Source of the DNA: Clostridia bacterium | GTDB lineage: Bacteria; Bacillota; Clostridia; Oscillospirales; Acutalibacteraceae | Length of the DNA: 35,242 nucleotides | NCBI GenBank assembly: GCA_017623575.1 | Contig: JAGAOS010000008.1 | Location: 1 to 35,242, forward strand | Direction of reading: 5' to 3' | Shown here: positions 8,612 to 16,848 of the stretch, piece by piece | How the letters are laid out: every line of letters starts with the position of its first letter | Numbering within the stretch: the stretch's first letter is position 1 | Notes under the pieces: generated by a model | Told to the model about the DNA's origin: nothing | What the model saw: only the letters and a program-made list of their open reading frames with translations | The model's database searches: none | Position numbers and translations under genes: made by a program

Positions 8612-11600
8612 TTACATATCTTTATATGCCTTAGCAAAAAGCAATTCACTGTTAAGCTCATAAGCGGTTTTTATAAGCTCTTTTGCCTTATCTTTATTGC
8701 CCATATAATCCTCACTAAGACCTAAAAGATATGAGAATTGCGCAGTTCTTAATCTTTCGGGAGAATCAGTAAAGGGAATAAAGAAGGGGGTTGTTGCAAA
8801 ATAGCCGCTATCCTTTGCCTTTAAAGCGCCGCTCCATATACGGTGATATTTGGTAATTAACTGAACAGCCTTTAAATGCTCGCCCAAGCGGTCATACGAC
8901 AAGGCTTGATACCAAGGCAGCTCTTTAAGGTGCATATTACTGAAGTATTCAATCTCGGTATTAGAAATATAACGGTAGATTTTATCTGCCTCGTCCTTTT
9001 TGCCAAGATTTTCAAGGCAAATAGCCTCAAAATATCTGCAGGGAATATGCTTGCAGTGATTCCAAATTCCTGCGCCAAGATTTTGCGGTAACACCTGTGC
9101 AGTACGGAAAAGCTCCAAAGCGGCGGTATAATCTTTATTTTTAAACTTTTCCTGCGCCAATTGGAAGTTTGCAAAAATGTATTGGTCTGCGATTGCGTGC
9201 TCGCCACCCTCACAGGGTACAAAATCGTGACCAAGCAGAACCTCAAGCGCCTTATTTGGCTTACCTGCCTGATTATAGGCCTTTGCAAGCTCGGTTAAAA
9301 TATCGTCACGGGTTATTACATTACGCTTTGCCTCTAAAAATTCTGCCTTTAAATCAGCATCAACCGAAAGCTTATCCATTAAAACAACCGTTTCGTAAAT
9401 CAGCTCTTCATTTTTGGGGTCAAGCTCAACGGCGCGCTTCATCATATTAAGGGGAACATCGGTTTTGCCCATATAATTGAAGTATAAAACGGCAAGATTT
9501 CGCATGACAGTAACATTTTCGGGATTTTGCTCCAATACCCGTTCAAAACATTCCTGTGCTTTTGCTATTTGTCTTTTTGAATAGTACAGATCACCCAAAA
9601 GCTCGGTGGCAAAAATACTATCTTTAGCAAATTCAAGAACATCAAGCTCTACCCTGCGGGACGGGAATGCATCGCCCACCTCTGCCTTTTCGGCAAGCTC
9701 AAGATAAGCCGCTGAATCCTCGCCAATAATATTTTTAAAGTAAGCAAGAGTAAAGTAAACCAAAGCCACACCCTCATCAGGATTGGACTCAACCAAGGAC
9801 TCAAGCAATGCTAAAGCTCTTTTGTACTCACCCATATCAGCAAGGTCAAAGGCAAGGTCAAGACTTGTTGCAGAAGGTGAACTATCCATAACATCAAAGA
9901 AGCCTGATAGCTCCTCCTCCGTAGCAAGGAAACGCATCATATGGTCAAGCTTATCACCGTCAAGGGCGGTTTTTATAAGGGTCTCTGCCTCATCATCCAT
10001 ACCAAGATTTTTAAAGGCAATAACCCTTGTTGCCAAAGCCAAGCGGTTATTAACATTGCGGGAAAGGGCATTTTCAGTATGCTCCAAAGCCTTTTCAAAA
10101 TCCTTACCGCGAATATCCAAAATGGCAATACGGGTCATTGCAGCATCGTAAGAAATACCGCTCCAAGCCGCTTTGTAATAATAATCATAGGCATCAGAAT
10201 ATTTTTTTGTAGCCTCTAAAATAAGACCGCAAATAAAGTATGCCTTACCGCTTTCGGGGTGCGCATTAAGGAAGGTCAGCTGATTTATAGCCTTTTCAAT
10301 ATAATTATATGCGGCGGTGAAATCGCAAAGTCGGTAGCAATAATCTGCCATTGCAATAAGGGATGGAATGTGCTTAGGATCGCGCCTCAAAGCCTCCAGC
10401 CAATAAGCATCGGGGTGAACGGCAGGGTCACGATACTGTGCTACATGAACACCCGCAAGATAAAGCTCCTGCACCGAATCAAGCTTTTCGGCGGAGGGGG
10501 TATCCTCAATGGGGTCAGGCTTTTTAAAATCATTCACCTTTTCTTCTAAATAGGAGATAACTGTTTTGCCGTTTGCGGTTGCTACTATTTCTACATACTC
10601 CCCTATTTTGCCCAGATCAAAAGCAAGGGGCTGGCAGGGGTTTAAATCTGCAGTAGTTTTGAAAATTTCAGCGCCGTTTTCCAAAACGGTGAGCTCTGCG
10701 TTTTTAAAGCTCTTTGTAGACTGAATTTTCAAAACTGCGCCATCGGCTTCTCTTTCAATATTAACAGCGCCGTTTAAATTGGCAAAGCAGGGTGTACCTA
10801 TTTTAGATATGGGGTACCAATACTGTGAGAATTTTTTGGTTTCATATGGCTCTAACCAAGCAAAGTCGGGCTGATTATCAGAATAAGAACCCGCCATAAG
10901 CTCAGCATACTGACCATCGGTATCGGTAAGGGCATTTTCCCAGGATTTTGCAAGCTGACAGTATGCCCAGGTAAACATTTTTTTACCGGGTGAAAGATGA
11001 TGATTACCAATATGAACAACACCGCAATCCTTTGCATAATCGTATCCGCCAAAGAAATCATACTTGGAGGCTGATGCAAAATAGGATGTTGCCTGACGGG
11101 TGTTTTTGTGCCAGGAAATATCTCTGTCCTCATCCCTCATATCAATACCGTTGAAGGTACAATTACCCGCAATAGGATAATTAGCGCGGGATTTTAAATA
11201 ATGAAAGTTTACATATGTTACATCCTTAGGGAAGAAAATGCGATATTTTTCGTGTACGGGAACGGCGGCATTCTCCCACCATAAGAAGGAATGACGGATA
11301 GGTGTACGATTGTAAAGCTTCATTCTGGTTTCAAAATATGCTGAATCGGGGCGAAGAACTATACCCACCATACCCTTCATACGGTCGATGGGGTCATGCT
11401 CTGAAAGCCAACAGATAACAGTACCGTCCTTTTCATATTCAATTGTATAATCACAAGGCATAAATCCTGATGCTCTGTGATGGAAGGGCCAGTTAAACTC
11501 CACACCGCCCGACACCCAAGAGCCAAGCACACCAATAAGGGCAGGCTTTATAACATGTTGCTTATAAAAGAAATCATAGCCTGTGGTTTTATCCTGCGCG

Positions 11601-11848
11601 GCATAAACTCTACCGCCTATTTCGGGCAATATATAAAGAGAAATATAATCATTTTCCATACGGATTACGGTATATTCCTTATCAATCTTTTTTGCTCGTT
11701 CCACCTTAAGAACAATCTTATTAGGATACGGGCGACCGCTTGAACGCTGATGCACACGGTTTTCAGCAAACATTGGCATCTGTTCTTTTGCGGGTTCGGG
11801 ATATGTGGGAATTACAAGCTTTTCAACTTCTGCAATTACCGATTTCAA
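8612..11848 (-). CDS. DUF5107 domain protein with C-terminal TPR array
   Basis: 1078 aa with no signal peptide. Residues ~20-330 match the DUF5107 type ('MENDYISLYILPEIGGRVYAAQD', 'GGVEFNWPFHHR', 'FLWWENAAVPVHE'), which has the look of a galactose-mutarotase/beta-sandwich sugar-binding fold. A beta-rich linker to ~450 is followed by a long array of tetratricopeptide repeats to the C-terminus ('AQECFERVLEQNPENVTVMRNLAVLYFNY', 'MKRAVELDPKNEELIYE'). Its biochemical role is unknown to me; the family tends to occur in carbohydrate loci. I choose TTG 11848 as start: minus-strand AAAGGTG lies about 8 nt upstream, and an upstream ATG at 11902 would lie before the predicted transcription start near 11876. 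Divergently transcribed from the regulator at 11978, its likely controller. Confidence 0.85.
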   Translation of the reverse strand: MKSVIAEVEKLVIPTYPEPAKEQMPMFAENRVHQRSSGRPYPNKIVLKVERAKKIDKEYTVIRMENDYISLYILPEIGGRVYAAQDKTTGYDFFYKQHVIKPALIGVLGSWVSGGVEFNWPFHHRASGFMPCDYTIEYEKDGTVICWLSEHDPIDRMKGMVGIVLRPDSAYFETRMKLYNRTPIRHSFLWWENAAVPVHEKYRIFFPKDVTYVNFHYLKSRANYPIAGNCTFNGIDMRDEDRDISWHKNTRQATSYFASASKYDFFGGYDYAKDCGVVHIGNHHLSPGKKMFTWAYCQLAKSWENALTDTDGQYAELMAGSYSDNQPDFAWLEPYETKKFSQYWYPISKIGTPCFANLNGAVNIEREADGAVLKIQSTKSFKNAELTVLENGAEIFKTTADLNPCQPLAFDLGKIGEYVEIVATANGKTVISYLEEKVNDFKKPDPIEDTPSAEKLDSVQELYLAGVHVAQYRDPAVHPDAYWLEALRRDPKHIPSLIAMADYCYRLCDFTAAYNYIEKAINQLTFLNAHPESGKAYFICGLILEATKKYSDAYDYYYKAAWSGISYDAAMTRIAILDIRGKDFEKALEHTENALSRNVNNRLALATRVIAFKNLGMDDEAETLIKTALDGDKLDHMMRFLATEEELSGFFDVMDSSPSATSLDLAFDLADMGEYKRALALLESLVESNPDEGVALVYFTLAYFKNIIGEDSAAYLELAEKAEVGDAFPSRRVELDVLEFAKDSIFATELLGDLYYSKRQIAKAQECFERVLEQNPENVTVMRNLAVLYFNYMGKTDVPLNMMKRAVELDPKNEELIYETVVLMDKLSVDADLKAEFLEAKRNVITRDDILTELAKAYNQAGKPNKALEVLLGHDFVPCEGGEHAIADQYIFANFQLAQEKFKNKDYTAALELFRTAQVLPQNLGAGIWNHCKHIPCRYFEAICLENLGKKDEADKIYRYISNTEIEYFSNMHLKELPWYQALSYDRLGEHLKAVQLITKYHRIWSGALKAKDSGYFATTPFFIPFTDSPERLRTAQFSYLLGLSEDYMGNKDKAKELIKTAYELNSELLFAKAYKDM

Positions 11849-11882
11849 AGTAAGCACACCTTTCGTTATTTCATATATTTTA

Positions 11883-11911
11883 ATTGTACCACTCAATCGC
11901 ATTATTTTAAA
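11883..11911 (-). promoter_or_regulatory. Promoter of the DUF5107-TPR gene
   Basis: On the minus strand, TTTAAA (11906-11911) and TACAAT (11883-11888) are 17 bp apart. Transcription would begin near 11876, giving a short leader of ~28 nt with the ribosome site for TTG 11848. The -35 is weak, as expected for an activated promoter, and it lies inside an inverted repeat shared with the divergent promoter. Confidence 0.62.
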
Positions 11912-11964
11912 GACAAAAAAAGCGGATTATTTGTACAAAAAATTTGTGCTTTTTTGTCTTTAAA
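11906..11964. promoter_or_regulatory. 59-bp palindromic operator-like region between divergent promoters
   Basis: Left arm 11906-11923 reads TTTAAAGACAAAAAAAGC; right arm 11948-11964 is its reverse complement except for one A. The centre holds a perfect 10-bp palindrome TTTGTACAAA (11930-11939), almost at the symmetry axis. Each arm contains the -35 of one promoter. The design suggests one dimeric regulator controlling both directions, plausibly the protein encoded at 11978-13117. Confidence 0.6.
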
Positions 11965-11987
11965 TCGCACTAAAAAAATGTTACAAT
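11959..11987 (+). promoter_or_regulatory. Promoter of the LuxR-HTH regulator
   Basis: TTTAAA (11959-11964), 17 bp, then TACAAT (11982-11987) preceded by TG at the extended -10 position. It mirrors the minus-strand promoter at 11883-11911 in both boxes and in spacing. Transcription would start near 11994. Confidence 0.58.
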
Positions 11988-13117
11988 ATATTTTAGAATA
12001 TTTGGTTAAACATTATAAAAGGGGTGATATTATTTTTATACAGATTTTAACCGAGCCCGCATTTGAGGAAAGCTCCTGGGGTAAAGCGATTTTTGACGGA
12101 CTTTGCTCTGCAATTACAAAAAAGAAATTGAATTTTCATAAAATTCCCGATGTAAAACACATTAAAAAACATTCTGATACACATTTTTTAATGCTTATTG
12201 GCTCAGACGAAAAATGGCTTGAATATGCTATTGCCCGTTGTAATGAAGTAAAGGTTCACCCTGTAGTTTTAGGCATTGTACCTAAAAGTGCCATGAACGG
12301 TATTTACAGCTCGGTAACATCAGATATTGGGCAATCAATGTATTATTTAATAAATCACATTAAAAAAAGCGGCAAAGCAAGACCCGCTCTTTACGGAATA
12401 AATCCTGCATCCCTAACCGATTCGGCAAGAAAAGAAACCTTTTTAGCCTACTCTGAGGGGCTTGCAACCGAAAAAGATATTCACTATAATAACGGCTCAT
12501 TAAAGGATTGCTTTGAAAACTTTTTTAAAAATATTAATAACTATGATTGTGTTATTTGCGCCAACGATTACGCCGCAATATCACTTATAAAAAATCTAAA
12601 AAACAATAAATTCCCGCCCCATAAGCTTTTAACCTTAAGCTATGGAGATACCCTGCTTTCGCGCAGCTTTGACAGTTTACTTACCGTTTCAATGTGCTAT
12701 GATGAATACGGTAAGGCGGCAATTTCAATCTGTGAGACCCTTTATAAAAACCCCGCTCTGCTTTATATTAACATAGCGGTAAAATGGAAAATTGGCTTTC
12801 GCGATGATTTTACCAAAAATGAGCTGCCTGATAATATTCAATATTCTGCCACAAAAGAGCATCACACTGCCGACGAGGTTTTTTACAGTGATAAAGAGAT
12901 GTGCGAAATGATACTTGTTGAAAATATGCTTTGCGCCTGCGATGCAACAGATTTAGAGCTGCTTAATTTAATTGTTTCGGGTGAGTCCTATGAAACGGCG
13001 GCTGAAAAGTGCTTTATTTCACACAACACCGTAAAATACCGAATGAAAAAATTAATGGATATATGCGGCTGTACCAGCAAAAAAGCCTTTTTATCGCTAA
13101 TAAAAAAATACAGATAA
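11978..13117 (+). CDS. Transcriptional regulator: LacI-type sensor domain with C-terminal LuxR HTH
   Basis: Up to 379 aa. Most of the protein resembles a periplasmic-binding-like sugar sensor ('GKAIFDGLCSAITKKK', 'ICANDYAAISLIKNLK', 'SFDSLLTVSMCYDEYGKAAISICETL'). The last ~55 residues are a GerE/LuxR-type helix-turn-helix (LELLNLIVSGESYETAAEKCFISHNTVKYRMKKL). There is no N-terminal LacI HTH, so the domain order is reversed relative to LacI. The start is uncertain: ATG 11978 has no ribosome site and overlaps the predicted -10 box. A good site (AAGGGGTG, 12019-12025) is followed only by ATT codons at 12029 and 12032; TTG 12002 lies upstream of it. A non-AUG start at 12032 is therefore possible. 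It probably senses a sugar ligand and controls the divergent DUF5107 gene and itself. Family identity firm, start not. Confidence 0.8.
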   Translation: MLQYILEYLVKHYKRGDIIFIQILTEPAFEESSWGKAIFDGLCSAITKKKLNFHKIPDVKHIKKHSDTHFLMLIGSDEKWLEYAIARCNEVKVHPVVLGIVPKSAMNGIYSSVTSDIGQSMYYLINHIKKSGKARPALYGINPASLTDSARKETFLAYSEGLATEKDIHYNNGSLKDCFENFFKNINNYDCVICANDYAAISLIKNLKNNKFPPHKLLTLSYGDTLLSRSFDSLLTVSMCYDEYGKAAISICETLYKNPALLYINIAVKWKIGFRDDFTKNELPDNIQYSATKEHHTADEVFYSDKEMCEMILVENMLCACDATDLELLNLIVSGESYETAAEKCFISHNTVKYRMKKLMDICGCTSKKAFLSLIKKYR

Positions 13118-13184
13118 AAGAGCCGCAAAAAAGCTAACGCCCTTTAAATAAAGAAGAATTAATATAATTAACCGTAATAGAAGC

Positions 13185-13229
13185 AAAAATCTGCAATAGA
13201 AATGCAAAGCATTTTTATTGCAGATTTTA
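13185..13229. terminator. Bidirectional terminator between convergent genes
   Basis: The arms 13186-13198 (AAAATCTGCAATA) and 13216-13228 pair perfectly; inside them AAATGC/GCATTT continues the stem around a 3-nt loop, giving about 20 bp. Runs of T follow on both strands. It serves the regulator (ends 13117) and the HAD gene (ends 13285). Its 13-bp arm is nearly the same as that of the terminator at 8287. Confidence 0.85.
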
Positions 13230-13284
13230 AATTTTTATTCAGGTATTTTGGCTTTTAATGCTTGTTTATTATTTACAGCCTTTT

Positions 13285-14268
13285 TTATTTACCCAAAATT
13301 AAGGGTATAAGGGACATAAGACTTTCATTTTCCCTACGGTCATAAAGGAAGGGCAACATCCCTGAAGGGGCGAGATTTCCACCTGCTACACCAAGGGCGG
13401 CAAAGCCTGCAAGACGAATGGACATAACACCTGCGGCAGAATCCTCAATACCAACTATTCGGCTTTTATCGCTAACCCCAAGTGCCATTGCAGTTTCAGC
13501 ATAAAGCCAAGGGTGTGGTTTAGCCTCAATTTCGCCTAAGGTGCCTGCCTGCCCCTTGCGAATAGCGTTACCTGCGGTAATTATGGCATCATAAAAATCC
13601 TTAGGATCGCCCATTCCAAGGGTTTGGAAGGCATTAAGTATTTCGGGCCACGCCTTTTGGTATAGTCCTGAGGTTACAAGTCCGATTTTAACACCGTTTT
13701 TCTTAAGGGTGTACAAAAATTCCTTTAAATCGGGGGCGGGAGTGAAGGCACCCGGCTTTCCCCTGCCCTGCATAATTCCCTCCATCTCATACTCGGTGAT
13801 TTCAAAATACTTATCCACCGCCGCCTTTAGAGGGAAACCGGGGGCGTATTTTTTTATGCAGTATGAAAGGTGCTCACTTACCGAATAGCCCGAAACATGG
13901 GGCAGATCCTCAGCTTCAAATGTGAAGCTTTTATCCCCCACCATAAAAGCAGTAACCTGCTCAATAATCCATATCCAAAAGCTTTCGCTGTGAACACTGG
14001 TGCCATCCAAATCCATAAGCACTGCCTCGGCGGGAGCTGTAAACTGCGGCTTTTTAAGCTCATAAATGGCGGGGTGGCCTGCTGAAGATTTTACATAGGT
14101 TAAGGTTTTATCACTGAATTCAACAAGCTGAAGCTTTTTATCCAAGGTGGAATAAATGCCGCTCACACCATCCTTGCCCGATATAAAAAGTTCGTCTTCT
14201 GATTCGTTAAGAGGAATCAGGCTTTTTTCCTCATCGCTTGAAAGTGTACCAATTCCGTTAATAAACAT
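13285..14268 (-). CDS. HAD superfamily hydrolase, beta-phosphoglucomutase-like, with extra N-terminal domain
   Basis: 327 aa. From residue ~80 it is a HAD phosphatase/phosphomutase: motif I DLDGT with nucleophile Asp86 and Asp88, motif II Ser in 'GLVTSG', motif III Lys in 'KPHP', motif IV 'GIEDSAAGV'. A helical cap sits between motifs I and II. Such enzymes dephosphorylate or isomerise sugar phosphates. The first ~80 residues are not part of the HAD fold and I do not recognise them. ATG 14268 is chosen over a GTG at 14283 because GGAGAG lies 6 nt upstream of the ATG, and because it starts 2 bp after the mannosidase stop codon, the normal tight operon spacing. Co-expression with a mannosidase suggests a hexose-phosphate substrate, which is inference. 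Confidence 0.87.
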   Translation of the reverse strand: MFINGIGTLSSDEEKSLIPLNESEDELFISGKDGVSGIYSTLDKKLQLVEFSDKTLTYVKSSAGHPAIYELKKPQFTAPAEAVLMDLDGTSVHSESFWIWIIEQVTAFMVGDKSFTFEAEDLPHVSGYSVSEHLSYCIKKYAPGFPLKAAVDKYFEITEYEMEGIMQGRGKPGAFTPAPDLKEFLYTLKKNGVKIGLVTSGLYQKAWPEILNAFQTLGMGDPKDFYDAIITAGNAIRKGQAGTLGEIEAKPHPWLYAETAMALGVSDKSRIVGIEDSAAGVMSIRLAGFAALGVAGGNLAPSGMLPFLYDRRENESLMSLIPLILGK

Positions 14269-14270
14269 AA

Positions 14271-16709
14271 TTATCTCTCCCACTCATCAACCCAGGAAAG
14301 CACCTTGATATCCTCGGTTGCAAAGGGTTTATCTGCATTAATTTCAATAACTCTGGTTTCACCCTTTTCCATATCAAAGAAGTTATCGGAGAATTTAGTA
14401 GCTGTAAGGTCAGGTGTTACAATATTAACCATACGGGCAAAAGCCGATTTAGCGGTAATTGTTAGGGTTGCACACTTATCACAAGGTCGCTCAATCTTAA
14501 CCTCAAGCTCAGGAACAGCCCACTTAACATTCTTCCAAAGGTCGGGATAATAGAAGGTTTTAACCGTTTTATCACCAAATTTCAGCTCGGCAGTGAATAT
14601 CATATCAGAGCCGCATTTAATCATATCGTTTAATACCTCAACCCTGGTGGACTTGTTTGCCTCAGCTTTAACATCATAAACCTTTTCAAAATCAACATTA
14701 CCCAAAGCATCGGTATAACGGAGTGTAAGGCTACCGCTGATATCGCTCAGACTGTCATTAACTACATAAAGGGCGGTATCTTCCTTGATTTTTGTGATGA
14801 TGGGTGTAACCTGCTCAAATGCGCGTTTAGAGGCAAAGTATGCCGCCTTGGGCATAAGATAATAGTCAACTATTGCCCAGGTGCCGCTTGGCCAGATATC
14901 TGAAAACATCCAGAACATTGCGCCGCCGCAACGGGCTTTTCTTGCTCTGTGGAACTCTGAATCGGCTTTAACAAACTCGGAGTGGAGAGCCATTGATTTT
15001 TTAACAAAATCATTTAAGTTATCTGCCTCACCAAAAAGAATACCTGCCGCCTCAATCTGCTGCTCCACAAAGGTGGTACCCGTTCCGTCATAGGGGTTAC
15101 GGGTAAAATGCAGGTCATAAATATCGTTTACGGGCCAGAGCCTATCCTCGGGGATGTATTTTTTTAGCGCTTCTACACGGCATGAGCCCTGAACTGCTAT
15201 TTCAGAGGAAAGTGATGCATCCAGATTTTTAAGTATATCTCGGAACTCACCCATTTTGCCCTCAGCACGGGCGGTCTGATAGCTGTTTACATGGCTATCA
15301 CCACTTGAATAGGCATTGCCGCCATCGGTAAAGGAATAGGGGGATGAAGGCATATAGGGACGAGTGCCGTCAATATGCTGACAAAGTCCGCGAAGAGTGT
15401 AGTAAACCAGACGGTCACCACGGCTTTTTTGCTTACCAAAGGCGCCTGTTTTTTCATTACCGCCTGTGGAAACAAAAAAGGATGGATGGCACTGAAGTCT
15501 TGATATCTGATACTCTACCTCTTCAATTATACGGTCGGTAAAGCCGGGATAATCATCGGGAATATCGGCGCAAGCAAGCTGAATATCCTGCCATACAAGA
15601 AGGCCTGCTTCATCACATATATCAAAGAAAACATCCTTTTCATAGATGCCGCCGCCCCATACTCTAAGGCAGTTGAAGTTGGCATCCAAAGCCATTTTTA
15701 TGGCGGATTTATACTTTTCTTCGGTTATACAACCGGTCATAATATCAAGGGGAATCCAGTTGGCACCTTTAAGAAAGATTTCCTCGCCGTTAATTTTAAA
15801 TTTACAGGCAAATTTTTCATTATCTATGGGGGATTGATCCAGCTCTACGGTACGGAAGCCGAAACGACCCGATTTTTTGTAGGTATCTACGCCCTCCTCG
15901 GTAAGGGTTACCTCATAATTATAGAGGTGAGCCTCACCCATACCTACAGGCCACCAAAGCTTTGTATTTTCCACAAAAATATTGTATGCATTTTTGTAGC
16001 CATCTACGGGGAAGGTCTGCTCCACCGTCTGCTCATCATCATAAACCTTGATTTTTAATGCTTTATTGCCTATTTTTTCATTGTCAAAATCATCTGAAAG
16101 ATGCACAAAAAAGGATGCTCTGCCATCAAGATAAGGGTGAATCATAACCTTTGTTATCTCGGTGCCGGGGCAGATATTAAGCTCAACATCCTGCCAGATA
16201 CCCATTGCGGGGAAGTTTGGTGCCCAGTCCCAGGAAAAATGGCACTGTGCTTTACGCATAAATATTCTCTGAACATTAAAGCAACCAAAATAGCCCTCCT
16301 CAGGAAACTGCTTTGCCGCCTTCTTTATGGAGATAAGATTAACTGCAAGAGTGTTTTCACCAATCCTTACATAATCATTAATTTCAAAGGAATAGCGCAT
16401 AAACATATTATCGGTATCGGCTATTTTTTTACCATTTATAAGAATTTCAGAATATGTATCAATACCTAAAAATACAAGCTTGATTTTATTTTTAAGCATA
16501 TCCTCTGTAACGGTGAACTGCTTTTCATAAAGCCAATCCTGCTCGGTTACCCAGCCGCAGTTATTGGCATTATCGGAGTAATAAGGATCGGAAATAACAT
16601 TTTCTTTTAACAGATCATTATGCACATCACCCGGAACGGTAGCAGAATACTCTGCACCCGTAATGGGATTTTTCACCTTCCAACTACCGTTTAAAGAAAT
16701 TTTTTGCAT
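14271..16709 (-). CDS. Beta-mannosidase, glycoside hydrolase family 2
   Basis: 812 aa, cytoplasmic (no signal peptide). It removes beta-linked mannose from the non-reducing end of manno-oligosaccharides. The N-terminal jelly-roll domain is clear ('LNGSWKVKNPITGAEYSATVPGDVHNDLL', 'CHFSWDWAPNFPAMGIW'), followed by the immunoglobulin-like GH2 domain and the TIM barrel ('GANWIPLDIM', 'LRVWGGGIYE'). The acid/base is Glu419 in 'STGGNEKTG' and the nucleophile is probably Glu503 in 'SSEIAVQG'. The C-terminal ~180 residues are beta-sandwich. The ATG is preceded by AAGAGG about 9 nt upstream and a good promoter. It forms a two-gene operon with the HAD enzyme. Confidence 0.93.
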   Translation of the reverse strand: MQKISLNGSWKVKNPITGAEYSATVPGDVHNDLLKENVISDPYYSDNANNCGWVTEQDWLYEKQFTVTEDMLKNKIKLVFLGIDTYSEILINGKKIADTDNMFMRYSFEINDYVRIGENTLAVNLISIKKAAKQFPEEGYFGCFNVQRIFMRKAQCHFSWDWAPNFPAMGIWQDVELNICPGTEITKVMIHPYLDGRASFFVHLSDDFDNEKIGNKALKIKVYDDEQTVEQTFPVDGYKNAYNIFVENTKLWWPVGMGEAHLYNYEVTLTEEGVDTYKKSGRFGFRTVELDQSPIDNEKFACKFKINGEEIFLKGANWIPLDIMTGCITEEKYKSAIKMALDANFNCLRVWGGGIYEKDVFFDICDEAGLLVWQDIQLACADIPDDYPGFTDRIIEEVEYQISRLQCHPSFFVSTGGNEKTGAFGKQKSRGDRLVYYTLRGLCQHIDGTRPYMPSSPYSFTDGGNAYSSGDSHVNSYQTARAEGKMGEFRDILKNLDASLSSEIAVQGSCRVEALKKYIPEDRLWPVNDIYDLHFTRNPYDGTGTTFVEQQIEAAGILFGEADNLNDFVKKSMALHSEFVKADSEFHRARKARCGGAMFWMFSDIWPSGTWAIVDYYLMPKAAYFASKRAFEQVTPIITKIKEDTALYVVNDSLSDISGSLTLRYTDALGNVDFEKVYDVKAEANKSTRVEVLNDMIKCGSDMIFTAELKFGDKTVKTFYYPDLWKNVKWAVPELEVKIERPCDKCATLTITAKSAFARMVNIVTPDLTATKFSDNFFDMEKGETRVIEINADKPFATEDIKVLSWVDEWER

Positions 16710-16749
16710 AATTAAAACCTCTTTTCTTTTGAAAAATATTTCTATTTTG

Positions 16750-16778
16750 ATTTTAACATATTAAAAAAATTTTTTCAA
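16750..16778 (-). promoter_or_regulatory. SigA-type promoter of the beta-mannosidase operon
   Basis: On the minus strand TTGAAA (16773-16778) and TAAAAT (16750-16755) lie 17 bp apart, with an A/T-rich stretch upstream. Leader of about 35 nt before ATG 16709. Confidence 0.68.
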
Positions 16779-16805
16779 CAAAATACAATTTAATGTTTGA
16801 AATAT

Positions 16806-16841
16806 AAAACAAAAAAATAAAGGGCAACCAAAGTCACCCTT
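16806..16841 (-). terminator. Terminator after lysA
   Basis: On the minus strand AAGGG (16837-16841) with TGAC inside it pairs with GTTG and CCCTT (16820-16824), two G-T pairs included, around a TTTG loop. A long T-rich tract (16806-16819) follows, 8 bp beyond the lysA stop. Confidence 0.78.
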
Positions 16842-16848
16842 AAAAAAA

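Noticed and set aside
9169-9450. Plus-strand frame inside the DUF5107-TPR gene
   Set aside because: Antisense shadow of the large gene; composition follows the reverse complement of TPR codons.
11750-11977. N-terminal extension of the LuxR-HTH regulator
   Set aside because: It would overlap the 5' end of the divergent DUF5107 gene and read across its promoter; its residues are Cys/Phe-rich and unlike the family.
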